Shown here one piece after another: positions 35,516 through 43,439 of a DNA stretch of 64,000 bases. The notes under the pieces are model-generated. The model did not search any database, was not told where the DNA came from, and was given only the letters and a program-made list of their open reading frames with translations. The DNA comes from Methylibium sp. (lineage in GTDB: Bacteria > Pseudomonadota > Gammaproteobacteria > Burkholderiales > Burkholderiaceae_C): NCBI GenBank assembly GCA_013824165.1, contig PNNH01000058.1, forward strand, positions 1-64,000. Direction: 5' to 3'. Within the stretch, counting starts at the first letter, position 1, and every line of letters starts with the position of its first letter. The translations under genes were made by a program, and so were the position numbers.

Positions 35516-36100
35516 ATGGTCAAGCTCTGCAAATCCGCAGCCACCCGACGCGCTCTGATCGGTGCAGGCATCGCCTTGGTCTGCGCAAGCCCGGCTCTGG
35601 CGCAGACCGCCGCCTGCCCGCCACTGTTGCAGCGCGAGTTGCCGCGCCTGCAGGATGAGAAGCCGCAGGCGCTGTGCCAATACGCCGGCAAGGTGCTGCT
35701 GGTGGTCAACACCGCCAGCTACTGCGGCTTCACCGGGCAATACAAGTCGCTGGAAACCTTGCAGCAGCGCTATGGGCAGCGGGGGCTGGTGGTGATGGGC
35801 TTCCCGTCCAACGACTTCAGCCAGGAGCCGGGCAGCAACAAGGACGTGGCCGAGTTCTGCGAGAACACCTTCAACGTCAAGTTCCCGATGTTTGCCAAGT
35901 CCAGCACTCGCCCGGACCGGCCCGACAGTAATCCGCTGATCGTCGACCTGTCCAAACGCAGCGGGCAGGCGCCGCGCTGGAACTTCCACAAATACCTGGT
36001 CGGCCGCGATGGCCGCGAAGTCGTGAGCTTCGCCTCCGCCACCGAGCCCTTGAGCCGCCCCTTCATCAACGAGCTTGAGCGGCTGCTGGCTCAGCCTTGA
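35516..36100 (+). CDS. Periplasmic glutathione peroxidase-family protein (Cys type)
   Basis: 194 residues with a signal peptide (cleavage after SPALA, residue 29), so it acts in the periplasm. The peroxidatic residue is Cys70 in NTASYCGFTGQY, a cysteine in place of selenocysteine. GFPSNDF replaces the usual NQF, a variant typical of this bacterial subgroup as I recall. WNFHKYLVG is the third family signature. It should reduce lipid or organic hydroperoxides with thioredoxin-like donors. Its place next to the light-sensor gene and operator-like repeats suggests induction under photo-oxidative stress. Confidence 0.88.
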   Translation: MVKLCKSAATRRALIGAGIALVCASPALAQTAACPPLLQRELPRLQDEKPQALCQYAGKVLLVVNTASYCGFTGQYKSLETLQQRYGQRGLVVMGFPSNDFSQEPGSNKDVAEFCENTFNVKFPMFAKSSTRPDRPDSNPLIVDLSKRSGQAPRWNFHKYLVGRDGREVVSFASATEPLSRPFINELERLLAQP

Positions 36101-36144
36101 CATCGAATAAGTCCGGACCGCCGCCATGTCGCCAAATGTTGCAC

Positions 36145-36162
36145 TTTTGTCATCTTTTGTCC
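36145..36162 (+). promoter_or_regulatory. Direct TTTTGTC half-sites upstream of the lipid operon
   Basis: TTTTGTC occurs at 36145-36151 and TTTTGTCC at 36155-36162, with a GGGACA at 36172-36177 downstream. They match the half-site of the palindrome beside the photoreceptor gene, suggesting the same regulator acts here. Confidence 0.4.
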
Positions 36163-36427
36163 CCGCTGTGTGGGACATTGTTTCCACACAGCGCTCTGGG
36201 CGACGTTTCGGGGAGTACACATACCACCTAGGCATGCGTATGGTGCGAGGTGCCGAACGCTTTGCACTGGCTTGGGGCCACCCGGCACCGGTCACAACCG
36301 CAGGAACGAATCATTTTTTTCAGTCGCAAGGCCTCCCCGGTAACGGGGGTGTAATCCCGAAGCCCTTCTCCTCCTCCTCCCTCCCTCCCTCGTTGGCTTC
36401 GGGGCGTCTTGCGGCTACTTTTCTTCC

Positions 36428-36464
36428 CGGGGCTCCCGTCCGTGACGGGGGCCCCGCTCTTTTT
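36428..36464 (+). terminator. Intrinsic terminator inside the leader of the lipid operon
   Basis: A 13-bp stem (36428-36440 with 36444-36456, one T-G wobble) with a CGT loop is followed by CTCTTTTT. It lies about 330 nt after the peroxidase stop and about 100 nt before the amine-oxidase frame. It could end the peroxidase transcript or attenuate the operon downstream. Confidence 0.75.
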
Positions 36465-36566
36465 CGGCACCAGCACGTCGGTGCCGCCGACCACGCCAAA
36501 GGTTTGCTGCCTTTTCTGAGTGAGCTCAGCCAGTCCCGTCCAGGCCCAGTCCGCAGCGGCCCGCGC

Positions 36567-37856
36567 GTGGCGGTGGTTGGTTCGGGCATCGCCGGCCTCT
36601 CGGCCGCTTGGGCTTTGAGCCGCCATGCGCAGGTCACGCTATTCGAGTCGGGCGACTACTTCGGTGGCCACACCCACACGGTGGATGTCACGCTCGAAGG
36701 CCAGACCTGCGGCGTCGACACCGGCTTTCTGGTGTTCAACGAGCGCACCTATCCGCTGCTGATCGAACTGTTTGCCAAGCTGGGCGTGGAGACCGCCAAG
36801 AGCGACATGTCCTTCTCGGTGCAACTGCCGCACACCGGCCTGGAGTGGAGCGGCAGCAATCTCGACACCGTCTTTGCCCAGCGCAGCAACCTGCTGCGTC
36901 CGGGCTTCTGGCGCATGCTGTCCGACCTGCTGCGCTTCAATCGCCTGACCACCGAGCTGGCCGAGCGCGGGGCCGAGCAGGCGCTGGCCCAGCCGATCGG
37001 CGAGTTCCTCGACGCGCAGCGCTTCAGCCGCGAGTTCCGCGACTGGTACCTGCTGCCGATGGTGGCGTGCATCTGGTCCTGCCCAACGGCGCAGATGATG
37101 GCCTTCCCGATCAGCACGCTGATCCGCTTCTGCCACAACCACGGCCTGCTTCAGGTCGCCAACCGGCCGCAATGGCATACCGTGCGCGGGGGAGCGCGCC
37201 ACTATGTCGAGAAGCTGTTGGAAAGCATCGACGACAAGCGCCTGAACACCGCCGTCACCGGCATCAAGCGCATCGGGTCTGACGGCAGCGGCGGTGTGCT
37301 GGTCAGCACCCGCCAAGGCAGCGAGCGCTTCGACAGCGTCGTGCTCGCCAGCCACAGCGACCAGTCGCTCGCCCTGCTGGACGATGCTTCTGCGCAAGAG
37401 CGCCAGCTGCTCGGCGCGATCGCCTACCAGCGCAACCGCGCGGTGCTGCACACCGACACCACCTTGCTGCCGCGCCGCCGCAAGGCCTGGGCCGCCTGGA
37501 ACTACGAGCATGGCGGGGCTGCGGCCGGCCCGGATCAGAGCTCGGTCTGCCTGCACTACCTGCTCAACCAGCTGCAGCCGCTGCCCTGGCAGCAACCCGT
37601 GCTGGTGTCGCTGAATCCGGTGCGCGAGCCAGCCGCTGGTCAGGTGCTGGGCGAGTACGACTATGCACACCCGGTGTTCGACCAGGCCGCCGTGGCGGCG
37701 CAGCAGCGCCTGCCGGCGCTGCAAGGCCAGCACAACACCTGGTTCTGCGGCGCCTGGACCCGCTACGGCTTTCACGAAGACGGGCTGCTGTCCGGCCTGA
37801 GCGTGGCAAAGGCCTGGATCGACGACCGCGCCCACAAGGCGGCGCAAGCAAGATGA
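36567..37856 (+). CDS. FAD/NAD-binding amine oxidase-family protein, first gene of the lipid operon
   Basis: About 429 residues. The dinucleotide fold begins at once: VAVVGSGIAGLSAAWALS, then LFESGDYFGGHTHTVDV, the GG doublet of the amine oxidase/protoporphyrinogen oxidase/phytoene desaturase fold. NTWFCGAWTRYGFHEDGLLS near the C-terminus is the second FAD motif. The GTG chosen is uncertain: the frame is open far upstream with no good ribosome-binding site, and a start within the preceding ~70 nt is possible. In gene clusters of this type it always accompanies DUF1365 and a CFA-like methyltransferase, so oxidation of a membrane lipid is a reasonable but unproven role. Overlaps the next gene by 4 nt. 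Confidence 0.83.
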   Translation: MAVVGSGIAGLSAAWALSRHAQVTLFESGDYFGGHTHTVDVTLEGQTCGVDTGFLVFNERTYPLLIELFAKLGVETAKSDMSFSVQLPHTGLEWSGSNLDTVFAQRSNLLRPGFWRMLSDLLRFNRLTTELAERGAEQALAQPIGEFLDAQRFSREFRDWYLLPMVACIWSCPTAQMMAFPISTLIRFCHNHGLLQVANRPQWHTVRGGARHYVEKLLESIDDKRLNTAVTGIKRIGSDGSGGVLVSTRQGSERFDSVVLASHSDQSLALLDDASAQERQLLGAIAYQRNRAVLHTDTTLLPRRRKAWAAWNYEHGGAAAGPDQSSVCLHYLLNQLQPLPWQQPVLVSLNPVREPAAGQVLGEYDYAHPVFDQAAVAAQQRLPALQGQHNTWFCGAWTRYGFHEDGLLSGLSVAKAWIDDRAHKAAQAR

Positions 37857-38653
37857 ACCCGCGCTGGAACACCGCCCCTCAGCCGCAGGCCCTGATCGGC
37901 CGTGGCGAGGTGCGCCACACCCGCCTGCGGCCCGCGCTGCACCGCTTCAGCTATGCCGCCTACTTTCTGATGCTGCCGATGCGGGCGCTGCGTCAGCAGC
38001 CCTGTCCCGCCTTGAACCGCAACAGCCGAGGCTGGCTGAGCTTCCACGATGCCGACCATGGCGACGGCGGCGCCGATGCGCTCGCATGGATCGAAGCGCT
38101 GCTGGCGCGCGAGGGCGTGCACGACGCCGACGGCGAGATCTGGCTGCACTGCTTCCCGCGTGTGCTGGGCTATGCCTTCAAGCCGGTCAGCTTCTGGTAC
38201 TGCCAGCGCGCCGACGGCTCGCTGGCCGCCATCGTGGCCGAGGTCAACAACACCTTCGGCGAACGCCATTGCTACCTGCTGCAGAGCGACGGCTCACAAA
38301 CCCTGGCCTGGGGCCAAGAGCTAAGCGCGGCCAAGGTCTTTCATGTCTCGCCCTTCTGTGCCGTGCAGGGCCGCTACCGCTTCCGCTTCATGCAGTCAGG
38401 CAGCGCCGCGCAAGCACGCACGGTGGCCCGCATCGACCACGATGACGACGGCGGCGCTGCGCTACTGCAGACCAGTATCTCGGGCCGTCTTGCGCCGCTT
38501 ACCACCCACAGCGCGCGTGCGGCGTTCTGGGCTCAGCCCGCCTTCAGCCTGATGCTGGTGGCACGCATCCACTGGCAGGCGCTCAAGCTCTGGCGCAAGC
38601 GCATTCCCTTCTTCAGCAAGCCCGCAGCGCCGGGCGATTTCGTGACCCGTTGA
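37853..38653 (+). CDS. DUF1365 family protein
   Basis: 266 residues, full family length. Recognised by GEVRHTRLRPALHRFSY near the N-terminus, FPRVLGYAFKPVSFWYC in the middle and the KVFHVSPFC segment, all characteristic of DUF1365. No TM helix is certain. The biochemical activity is not established; co-occurrence with FAD oxidase and CFA-type methyltransferase genes argues for a part in lipid modification. Translationally coupled to the preceding gene (ATGA). Confidence 0.9.
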   Translation: MNPRWNTAPQPQALIGRGEVRHTRLRPALHRFSYAAYFLMLPMRALRQQPCPALNRNSRGWLSFHDADHGDGGADALAWIEALLAREGVHDADGEIWLHCFPRVLGYAFKPVSFWYCQRADGSLAAIVAEVNNTFGERHCYLLQSDGSQTLAWGQELSAAKVFHVSPFCAVQGRYRFRFMQSGSAAQARTVARIDHDDDGGAALLQTSISGRLAPLTTHSARAAFWAQPAFSLMLVARIHWQALKLWRKRIPFFSKPAAPGDFVTR

Positions 38654-38694
38654 GCCCACCAGGCTCATCCGCCACCTGCAAGAAAAGCAACCGC

Positions 38695-39918
38695 ATGAAC
38701 ACCACAACGCTCAAGTCCGGCCTCGCTCTGCCCGACTCCGCACCCGCCGCGGCCCGCACCGTCTTCAAGCTGCTGGAGCGACTGCAGTACGGCAGCCTGG
38801 ACGTGCAGCTGCCCGAAGGCAGCAGCGCCCATTTCGGCGACTGCACGCAAGGTCCGCGCGCGGCACTGCGCATCCGAAACTGGGAGGTCTGCGCGGCGGT
38901 GCTGCGCAGCGGCGACATCGGCTTCGCCGAGAGCTATATGGCCGGCCACTGGAGCACGCCCGATCTGCGCGCCCTGCTGACCGTCATGCTGCGCAACCGC
39001 GAGCAATTGGAAAGCGTGATCTACGGCTCATGGTGGGGTTCCCTGCTCTACCGCCTGCGCCATCTGCTGAACCGCAACAGCCGCGCCGGCAGCCGCAAGA
39101 ACATCCATGCCCACTACGACCTCGGCAACAGCTTCTACAAGCTCTGGCTGGACCCGAGCATGAACTACTCCAGCGCCTGGTTCGACGGCGACATCAGCCG
39201 ACCGCTGACCGAAGCCCAAGGCGCCAAGATGCGGCGTGCGCTGCACGAGTGCGGCCTGCAACCCGGAGCCCGCGTGCTGGAGATCGGCTGCGGCTGGGGC
39301 GCGATTGCCGAATGCGCGGCGCGTGACTTCGACGCCCGGCTGGTCGGCGTGACGCTGTCCACGGAGCAGCTGGCCTTTGGCCAGCAGCGCCTCAAGAGCG
39401 CCGGCGTGGCCGACAAGGCCGAGCTGCGCCTGCAGGACTACCGCGACATCCCCGAGCAGAGTTTCGATGCCATCGTCTCGATCGAGATGTTCGAGGCTGT
39501 CGGACGCGAGTACTGGGAGAGTTACTTCAGCACCGTGGCCGACAAGCTCAAGCCCGGCGGTCGCGCCTGCATCCAGACCATCACCATCCGCGACGAGCTG
39601 TTCGAGCGCTACAGCCGCTCCTCGGACTTCATCCAGCAGTACATCTTTCCGGGCGGCATGCTGCCCAGTCCGAGCCAGTTCCGCGCCCATGCCGAGCGCG
39701 CCGGTCTGACCGTCGTCAACGAACTGGCCTTCGGCCCCGACTACGCCGAGACGCTCAAGCAGTGGCGCGAGTCCTTCATGGGCAAGGAAGAGCTGGTGCG
39801 CAAGCAGGGCTTCGACAAGCGCTTCATCGCGCTGTGGGAGTTCTACCTCGCCTACTGCGAAGCCGCCTTCGAGACCGGCAGCACCGACGTCATGCAGTTC
39901 ACGCTGCAGCGGCGCTGA
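38695..39918 (+). CDS. SAM-dependent lipid methyltransferase, cyclopropane-fatty-acyl synthase family
   Basis: 407 residues. An N-terminal lipid-binding region (about 1-110) precedes the methyltransferase: YDLGNSFYKLWLDPSMNYSS, VLEIGCGWGAIAE (SAM-binding), VSIEMFEAVGREYW and QTITIRDELFERY with the catalytic region; IFPGGMLPSP is also diagnostic. Members add a methylene or methyl group to the double bond of phospholipid acyl chains, making cyclopropane, methyl-branched or, in some alphaproteobacteria, furan-precursor fatty acids. The operon context (FAD oxidase, DUF1365, SDR) favours a branched/furan-type product over simple cyclopropane, but this needs lipid analysis. The symbol is left blank for that reason. 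Confidence 0.9.
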   Translation: MNTTTLKSGLALPDSAPAAARTVFKLLERLQYGSLDVQLPEGSSAHFGDCTQGPRAALRIRNWEVCAAVLRSGDIGFAESYMAGHWSTPDLRALLTVMLRNREQLESVIYGSWWGSLLYRLRHLLNRNSRAGSRKNIHAHYDLGNSFYKLWLDPSMNYSSAWFDGDISRPLTEAQGAKMRRALHECGLQPGARVLEIGCGWGAIAECAARDFDARLVGVTLSTEQLAFGQQRLKSAGVADKAELRLQDYRDIPEQSFDAIVSIEMFEAVGREYWESYFSTVADKLKPGGRACIQTITIRDELFERYSRSSDFIQQYIFPGGMLPSPSQFRAHAERAGLTVVNELAFGPDYAETLKQWRESFMGKEELVRKQGFDKRFIALWEFYLAYCEAAFETGSTDVMQFTLQRR

Positions 39919-39927
39919 GGCTCTCCC

Positions 39928-40443
39928 ATGCTGTCGCGCCGTCACTGCCTGATCGCCCTGCCTGGCCTGGCCTGGCAGGCCAGCGCCGAGGCCAAACCCG
40001 AAGCCGGGCTGAATCTCGTCGGCCAGGCGCAGATGCGCTGGTTCGGACTGCTGATCTATGACATCCGCCTGTGGTCCGAGCGCAAGCCGGCGCGCGACTG
40101 GTGGACGGCACCGCTGGCTCTTGAACTCGAATACGCGCGCAGTCTAAAAGGTAGCGAAATTGCCAAGCGCTCGCTGGTCGAGATGCGCCGTCAGCAGCCC
40201 ATCGACGAGGCCAGCGCGGCCCGTTGGATGACGCAGATGCAGGAGCGCTTCCCCGATGTGAAGGCGGGCGACCGCCTCAGCGGGCGCCACCTGCCGGGCG
40301 AAGGCACCGATTTCTTCTTCAACGGCAACGCGCTGCCGCGCCTGGCCGACCCGTTGTTCAGCCGCCTGTTCTTCGGCATCTGGCTGTCGGAGCAGACATC
40401 GGAACCCCAGCTGCGCGCCAAGCTGCTCGGGCTGAACGCATGA
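39928..40443 (+). CDS. Chalcone-isomerase-like protein, exported
   Basis: 171 residues. The N-terminus has a short signal-like stretch (LIALPGLAWQASAEA). The CHI-like fold is indicated by MRWFGLLIYDIRLWSE at the front and LFSRLFFGIWLSEQTSEP near the end (Chalcone_3-type family). Bacterial members are not flavonoid enzymes; some bind fatty acids, as plant FAP proteins do. A fatty-acid-handling role fits the operon. It overlaps the transporter gene by 4 nt. Confidence 0.85.
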   Translation: MLSRRHCLIALPGLAWQASAEAKPEAGLNLVGQAQMRWFGLLIYDIRLWSERKPARDWWTAPLALELEYARSLKGSEIAKRSLVEMRRQQPIDEASAARWMTQMQERFPDVKAGDRLSGRHLPGEGTDFFFNGNALPRLADPLFSRLFFGIWLSEQTSEPQLRAKLLGLNA

Positions 40444-41696
40444 GCCCGATCGACGGTCTTCGCTACGGCGGGCTGGGCTTCGCGCTCGCCTTCGTCGCGC
40501 TGCCGCTCTATGTCACCCTGCCGGCCTACTACGCGGAAAACTTCGGCACGCCACTGGCCGCGCTGGGCCTGGTGCTGCTGCTGGCGCGCGGCATCGACGC
40601 GCTGGCCGACCCGCTGATCGGCCGGCTGGCCGACCGCTGGCTGGACGGCCCGGCCGCGCCGCTGCTGCGTCGCCTGGCACTGGCCGCCGTCGTCTTGGCC
40701 TTCAGTTTCGTGCTGCTGTTCTTTCCGGTGCCACGCGCCGGCACGGCCCTGCTCATCTGGTGCACCGTGCTGCTGGTCTGCACCTATCTGGCCTACAGCG
40801 TGCTGACGGTGCTGCACCAGGCCTGGGGCGCCCGGCTGGGCGGCGATGCCTTGCGGCAGACACGCCTGAACGCCTGGCGCGAGGGCCTGGCCCTGGCAGG
40901 TGTGCTGACGGCCAGCGTGTTGCCGGCGCTGGCCGGCATGGGCGCCACGGCGGCGGCATTGGCGCTGGGCCTGCTGGCGGGCTTGTGGCTGCTGCGCCGC
41001 GCACCGCGCGCCGAGCTCGTCACGGGTCAGCAGGCGGCCTTGAGCGTGGCCTGGCAGACGCCGGGCTTCCGGCGCCTGCTGGCGGTGTTCCTGCTCAACG
41101 GCACGGCCGCGGCCATCCCGGCCACGCTGCTGCTGTTCTTCGTGCGCGACCGGCTGCAGACACCTGCCGCCGAGCCGCTGTTCCTGGCCAGCTATTTTCT
41201 CGCCGCCGCGGCCTCGCTGCCGCTGTGGCTGCGCCTGGTGGCGCGGCTGGGCGCAGCGCGCAGCTGGGCGCTCGGCATGCTGCTGGCGATTGCCGCCTTC
41301 GCCTGGGCGGCGCTACTGGGGCCGGGCGACTGGCTGGGCTTTCTGTTCGTCTGCCTGGGCAGCGGCTTTGCGCTCGGTGCCGACCTGGCCCTGCCAGGCG
41401 CCATGCTGACACGCGTGATCCAGCAAGCCGGCCTGGCCGGGCGCGCTGAAGGGGCCTTCTTCGGTTGGTGGAACGGCGCCAACAAGCTCAATCTGGCGCT
41501 GGCCGCCGGCCTGGCGCTGCCCTTGCTGCAAGCGCTGGGCTACACCCCCGGCCAGCGCGATGCCACCGGCCTGCAAGCCCTGACCCTGGCCTACTGCCTG
41601 CTGCCCTGCCTGCTGAAGGCGGCGGCGGCAGGTCTGCTCTACCTGCTCTGGATCCGTCCGGAAAGAAAGGCTCTGCCATGCCTGCAACATCCCTGA
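40440..41696 (+). CDS. MFS transporter, GPH (MelB-like) family
   Basis: 418 residues with about twelve TM helices. GIDALADPLIGRLADRW after TM2 is the MelB/GPH family motif (the Asp pair is the usual cation site), and FFGWWNGANKLNLALAAGL lies in the second half. In comparable clusters this gene sits between the CHI-like and SDR genes. Because known GPH members move sugars with Na+ or H+, a glycolipid or small organic substrate is possible, but the cargo is unknown. Overlaps both neighbours (DUF3833 starts inside its end). Confidence 0.85.
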   Translation: MSPIDGLRYGGLGFALAFVALPLYVTLPAYYAENFGTPLAALGLVLLLARGIDALADPLIGRLADRWLDGPAAPLLRRLALAAVVLAFSFVLLFFPVPRAGTALLIWCTVLLVCTYLAYSVLTVLHQAWGARLGGDALRQTRLNAWREGLALAGVLTASVLPALAGMGATAAALALGLLAGLWLLRRAPRAELVTGQQAALSVAWQTPGFRRLLAVFLLNGTAAAIPATLLLFFVRDRLQTPAAEPLFLASYFLAAAASLPLWLRLVARLGAARSWALGMLLAIAAFAWAALLGPGDWLGFLFVCLGSGFALGADLALPGAMLTRVIQQAGLAGRAEGAFFGWWNGANKLNLALAAGLALPLLQALGYTPGQRDATGLQALTLAYCLLPCLLKAAAAGLLYLLWIRPERKALPCLQHP

Positions 41697-42223
41697 CCCG
41701 CCGCTCGCTCCTGGCAGCTGGCGCCGCGCTGGCGCTGGCCGGCTGCGCCTCATCGCCGACACCGGCCGACTATGCCGGTCAGACCCCGACGCTGGATCTG
41801 CGCCAGTACTTCAACGGCCCGCTCGTTGCGCACGGCGTGTTCACCGACCGCGCCGGCAAGGTGCAGCGCCGCTTCACCGTGCAGATGGTCGGACGCTGGC
41901 AGGGCGAAGAAGGCGTGCTCGAAGAGGACTTCATCTACAGCGACGGCAAGACCGAGCGCCGCGTCTGGCGCCTGCGCCACCTGGGCGACGGCCGCTACAG
42001 CGGCCGCGCCGACGATGTGGTGGGCGAGGCCCGCGGCGAAGCGCGCGGCAATGCGCTGCGCTGGCAGTACACGCTGGCCCTGCCGGTGGACGGCCGCGTC
42101 TGGGAGGTGCAGTTCGACGACTGGATGTACCAGATGGACGACAAGGTGATGCTGAACAAGGCGCGCATGAGCAAGTTCGGCTTCGAGCTCGGCGAAGTGA
42201 CTCTGTCCTTCCGCAAGCTCTGA
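41678..42223 (+). CDS. DUF3833 lipoprotein
   Basis: 181 residues. The N-terminus has a signal peptide with lipobox ALAGC (Cys22), so the protein is lipidated. The body shows the DUF3833 signatures YFNGPLVAHGVFTDRAGKV, EDFIYSDGKTERRVWRL and DDWMYQMDDKVMLNKA. The fold is lipocalin-like by pattern, and members regularly accompany CFA-type synthases and CarH/LitR regulators. A lipid-binding periplasmic function is inferred. The start lies 19 nt inside the transporter gene. Confidence 0.88.
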   Translation: MPATSLTRRSLLAAGAALALAGCASSPTPADYAGQTPTLDLRQYFNGPLVAHGVFTDRAGKVQRRFTVQMVGRWQGEEGVLEEDFIYSDGKTERRVWRLRHLGDGRYSGRADDVVGEARGEARGNALRWQYTLALPVDGRVWEVQFDDWMYQMDDKVMLNKARMSKFGFELGEVTLSFRKL

Positions 42224-42225
42224 CC

Positions 42226-43011
42226 ATGGCACTCAATCCCCCGCTGCGCGAGTGGCAAGGCAAGACGGTCTGGCTGGTCGGCGCGTCCAGCGGCATCGGC
42301 CGGGCGCTGGCGGAGACCCTGCATGCCGCCGGTGCCAAGGTCGTCGTGTCGGCACGCAATGCGGCACTGCTGGATGAGTTCGTGCAGCAGCATCCCGGCA
42401 GCATGGCGCTGCCGCTCGACGTGCAGGACGTCGCCAGCCTGCATTCGGCGCTGGCCGCTCTGCTGGCGCGCCATGGCCGCATCGATCTGTGCGTGTACTG
42501 CGCCGGCCACTACCAGGCCATGCGCGCCCAGCAGTTCAATCTGGCGGATGCGCTGCTTCATCTGCAGATCAACTATGTCGGCGCGCTGAACCTGCTTGAT
42601 GCCCTGCTGCCCCAACTGCTGCGCCAGGCCGAGGCCGGCCAGGGCGGCCACCTCAGCCTGGTCTCCAGCGTGGCCGGCTACCGCGGCCTGCCCAAGTCGC
42701 TGGCCTATGGCCCAACGAAGGCGGCGCTGACCCATCTGGCCGAGACCCTGTACCTGGACCTGGCGCCGCTGGGCCTGGGCGTGTCCGTTGTGCATCCCGG
42801 CTTCGTGGCCACGCCGCTGACAGCCGGCAACGACTTCAGCATGCCGGCCCTCATCAGCCCCGTGCAAGCTGCACAGGCGATGCTGGGCGACTGGGCCAAG
42901 GGACGTTTCGAGATTCACTTCCCAAGGCGCTTCACGCTGTGGATGAAGCTGCTGCGGCAGCTCAGCTACGGCCTCTATTTCCGCGTGGTCCGCCGCGCGA
43001 CCGGACTCTGA
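42226..43011 (+). CDS. Short-chain dehydrogenase/reductase (SDR)
   Basis: 261 residues. The NAD(P)-binding motif is VGASSGIGRAL (about 19-29), the NNAG equivalent is CAGHY, and the active site comprises Ser (SLVSSVAGY) and Tyr-x3-Lys in YGPTK. The C-terminal ~35 residues are hydrophobic/basic and may associate with the membrane. It would oxidise or reduce a carbonyl/hydroxyl group on an operon intermediate. Two nt after DUF3833, so part of the same transcript. Confidence 0.92.
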   Translation: MALNPPLREWQGKTVWLVGASSGIGRALAETLHAAGAKVVVSARNAALLDEFVQQHPGSMALPLDVQDVASLHSALAALLARHGRIDLCVYCAGHYQAMRAQQFNLADALLHLQINYVGALNLLDALLPQLLRQAEAGQGGHLSLVSSVAGYRGLPKSLAYGPTKAALTHLAETLYLDLAPLGLGVSVVHPGFVATPLTAGNDFSMPALISPVQAAQAMLGDWAKGRFEIHFPRRFTLWMKLLRQLSYGLYFRVVRRATGL

Positions 43012-43014
43012 TTC

Positions 43015-43434
43015 ATGGACCCTCGCGCCCGCGCCTTCGTCGACCTGTTCGAAAACCTCAAGCCCGGCGACGTGGCCTGGCTGGGGCGCTACTACACCGA
43101 GCAGGCCTACTTCCGCGACCCCTTCAACGAGGTGCACAGCCTGGCCGGCATCCAGGCCATCTTCGACCACATGTTCAAGAACCTGGAGGCGCCGCGCTTC
43201 AAGGTGCTGGACGTGCTGGTGCAAGGCGAGCAATGCTTCCTGAGCTGGGACTTCGAGTTCGGCCTGCGCGGCCGCAGTGAGCGCATCCATGGCGCCAGCC
43301 ATCTGCGCTTTGCCGACGACGGCCGCGTGGCCTACCACCGCGACTACTGGGATGCCGCCGAACAGCTGTGGGAGAAGGTGCCCGTGCTAGGCGCGCTGCT
43401 GCGCTGGCTGCGACTTCGCCTGCGGGTCGCCTGA
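43015..43434 (+). CDS. NTF2/SnoaL-like small domain protein
   Basis: 139 residues forming a single cone-like alpha+beta domain: FVDLFENLKPGDVAWLGRYY, YFRDPFNEVHSLAGIQAIF and a GASHLRFADDGRVAYHRDYWD end are typical of nuclear transport factor 2-like proteins. Family members may be enzymes (isomerases, hydratases) or binding proteins. As the last gene of the operon, 3 nt after the SDR, it probably serves the same lipid pathway. It is convergent with uspA, 5 nt away. Confidence 0.85.
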   Translation: MDPRARAFVDLFENLKPGDVAWLGRYYTEQAYFRDPFNEVHSLAGIQAIFDHMFKNLEAPRFKVLDVLVQGEQCFLSWDFEFGLRGRSERIHGASHLRFADDGRVAYHRDYWDAAEQLWEKVPVLGALLRWLRLRLRVA

Positions 43435-43439
43435 GCGAC

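Larger units (their letters stand above)
36101..36566 (+). other. 466-nt hairpin-rich leader before the lipid operon
   Basis: No credible gene is seen, although one frame is open. It contains two TTTTGTC half-sites at 36145-36161, a 10-bp perfect hairpin at 36164-36193, a run of seven T at 36314-36320, a CCCCG-GTAA-CGGGG hairpin with a GNRA-type loop (36335-36348), a strong intrinsic terminator (36428-36464) and a 7-bp hairpin immediately after it (36465-36486). I checked by eye for cobalamin, TPP and SAM/SAH riboswitch core motifs and found none. It may be an attenuator or an unassigned structured RNA. Confidence 0.6.

Noticed and set aside
36201-36430. Cobalamin riboswitch in the lipid-operon leader
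   Set aside because: Expected with a B12 regulator, but the conserved CCCGCAACTGT-like core and the GTCAGGAGACC-like B12 box are not found.
36126-36566. Long N-terminal extension of the FAD oxidase
   Set aside because: The extension is low-complexity (Ser/Pro runs), crosses a perfect terminator hairpin and precedes a fold that normally starts at its FAD motif.
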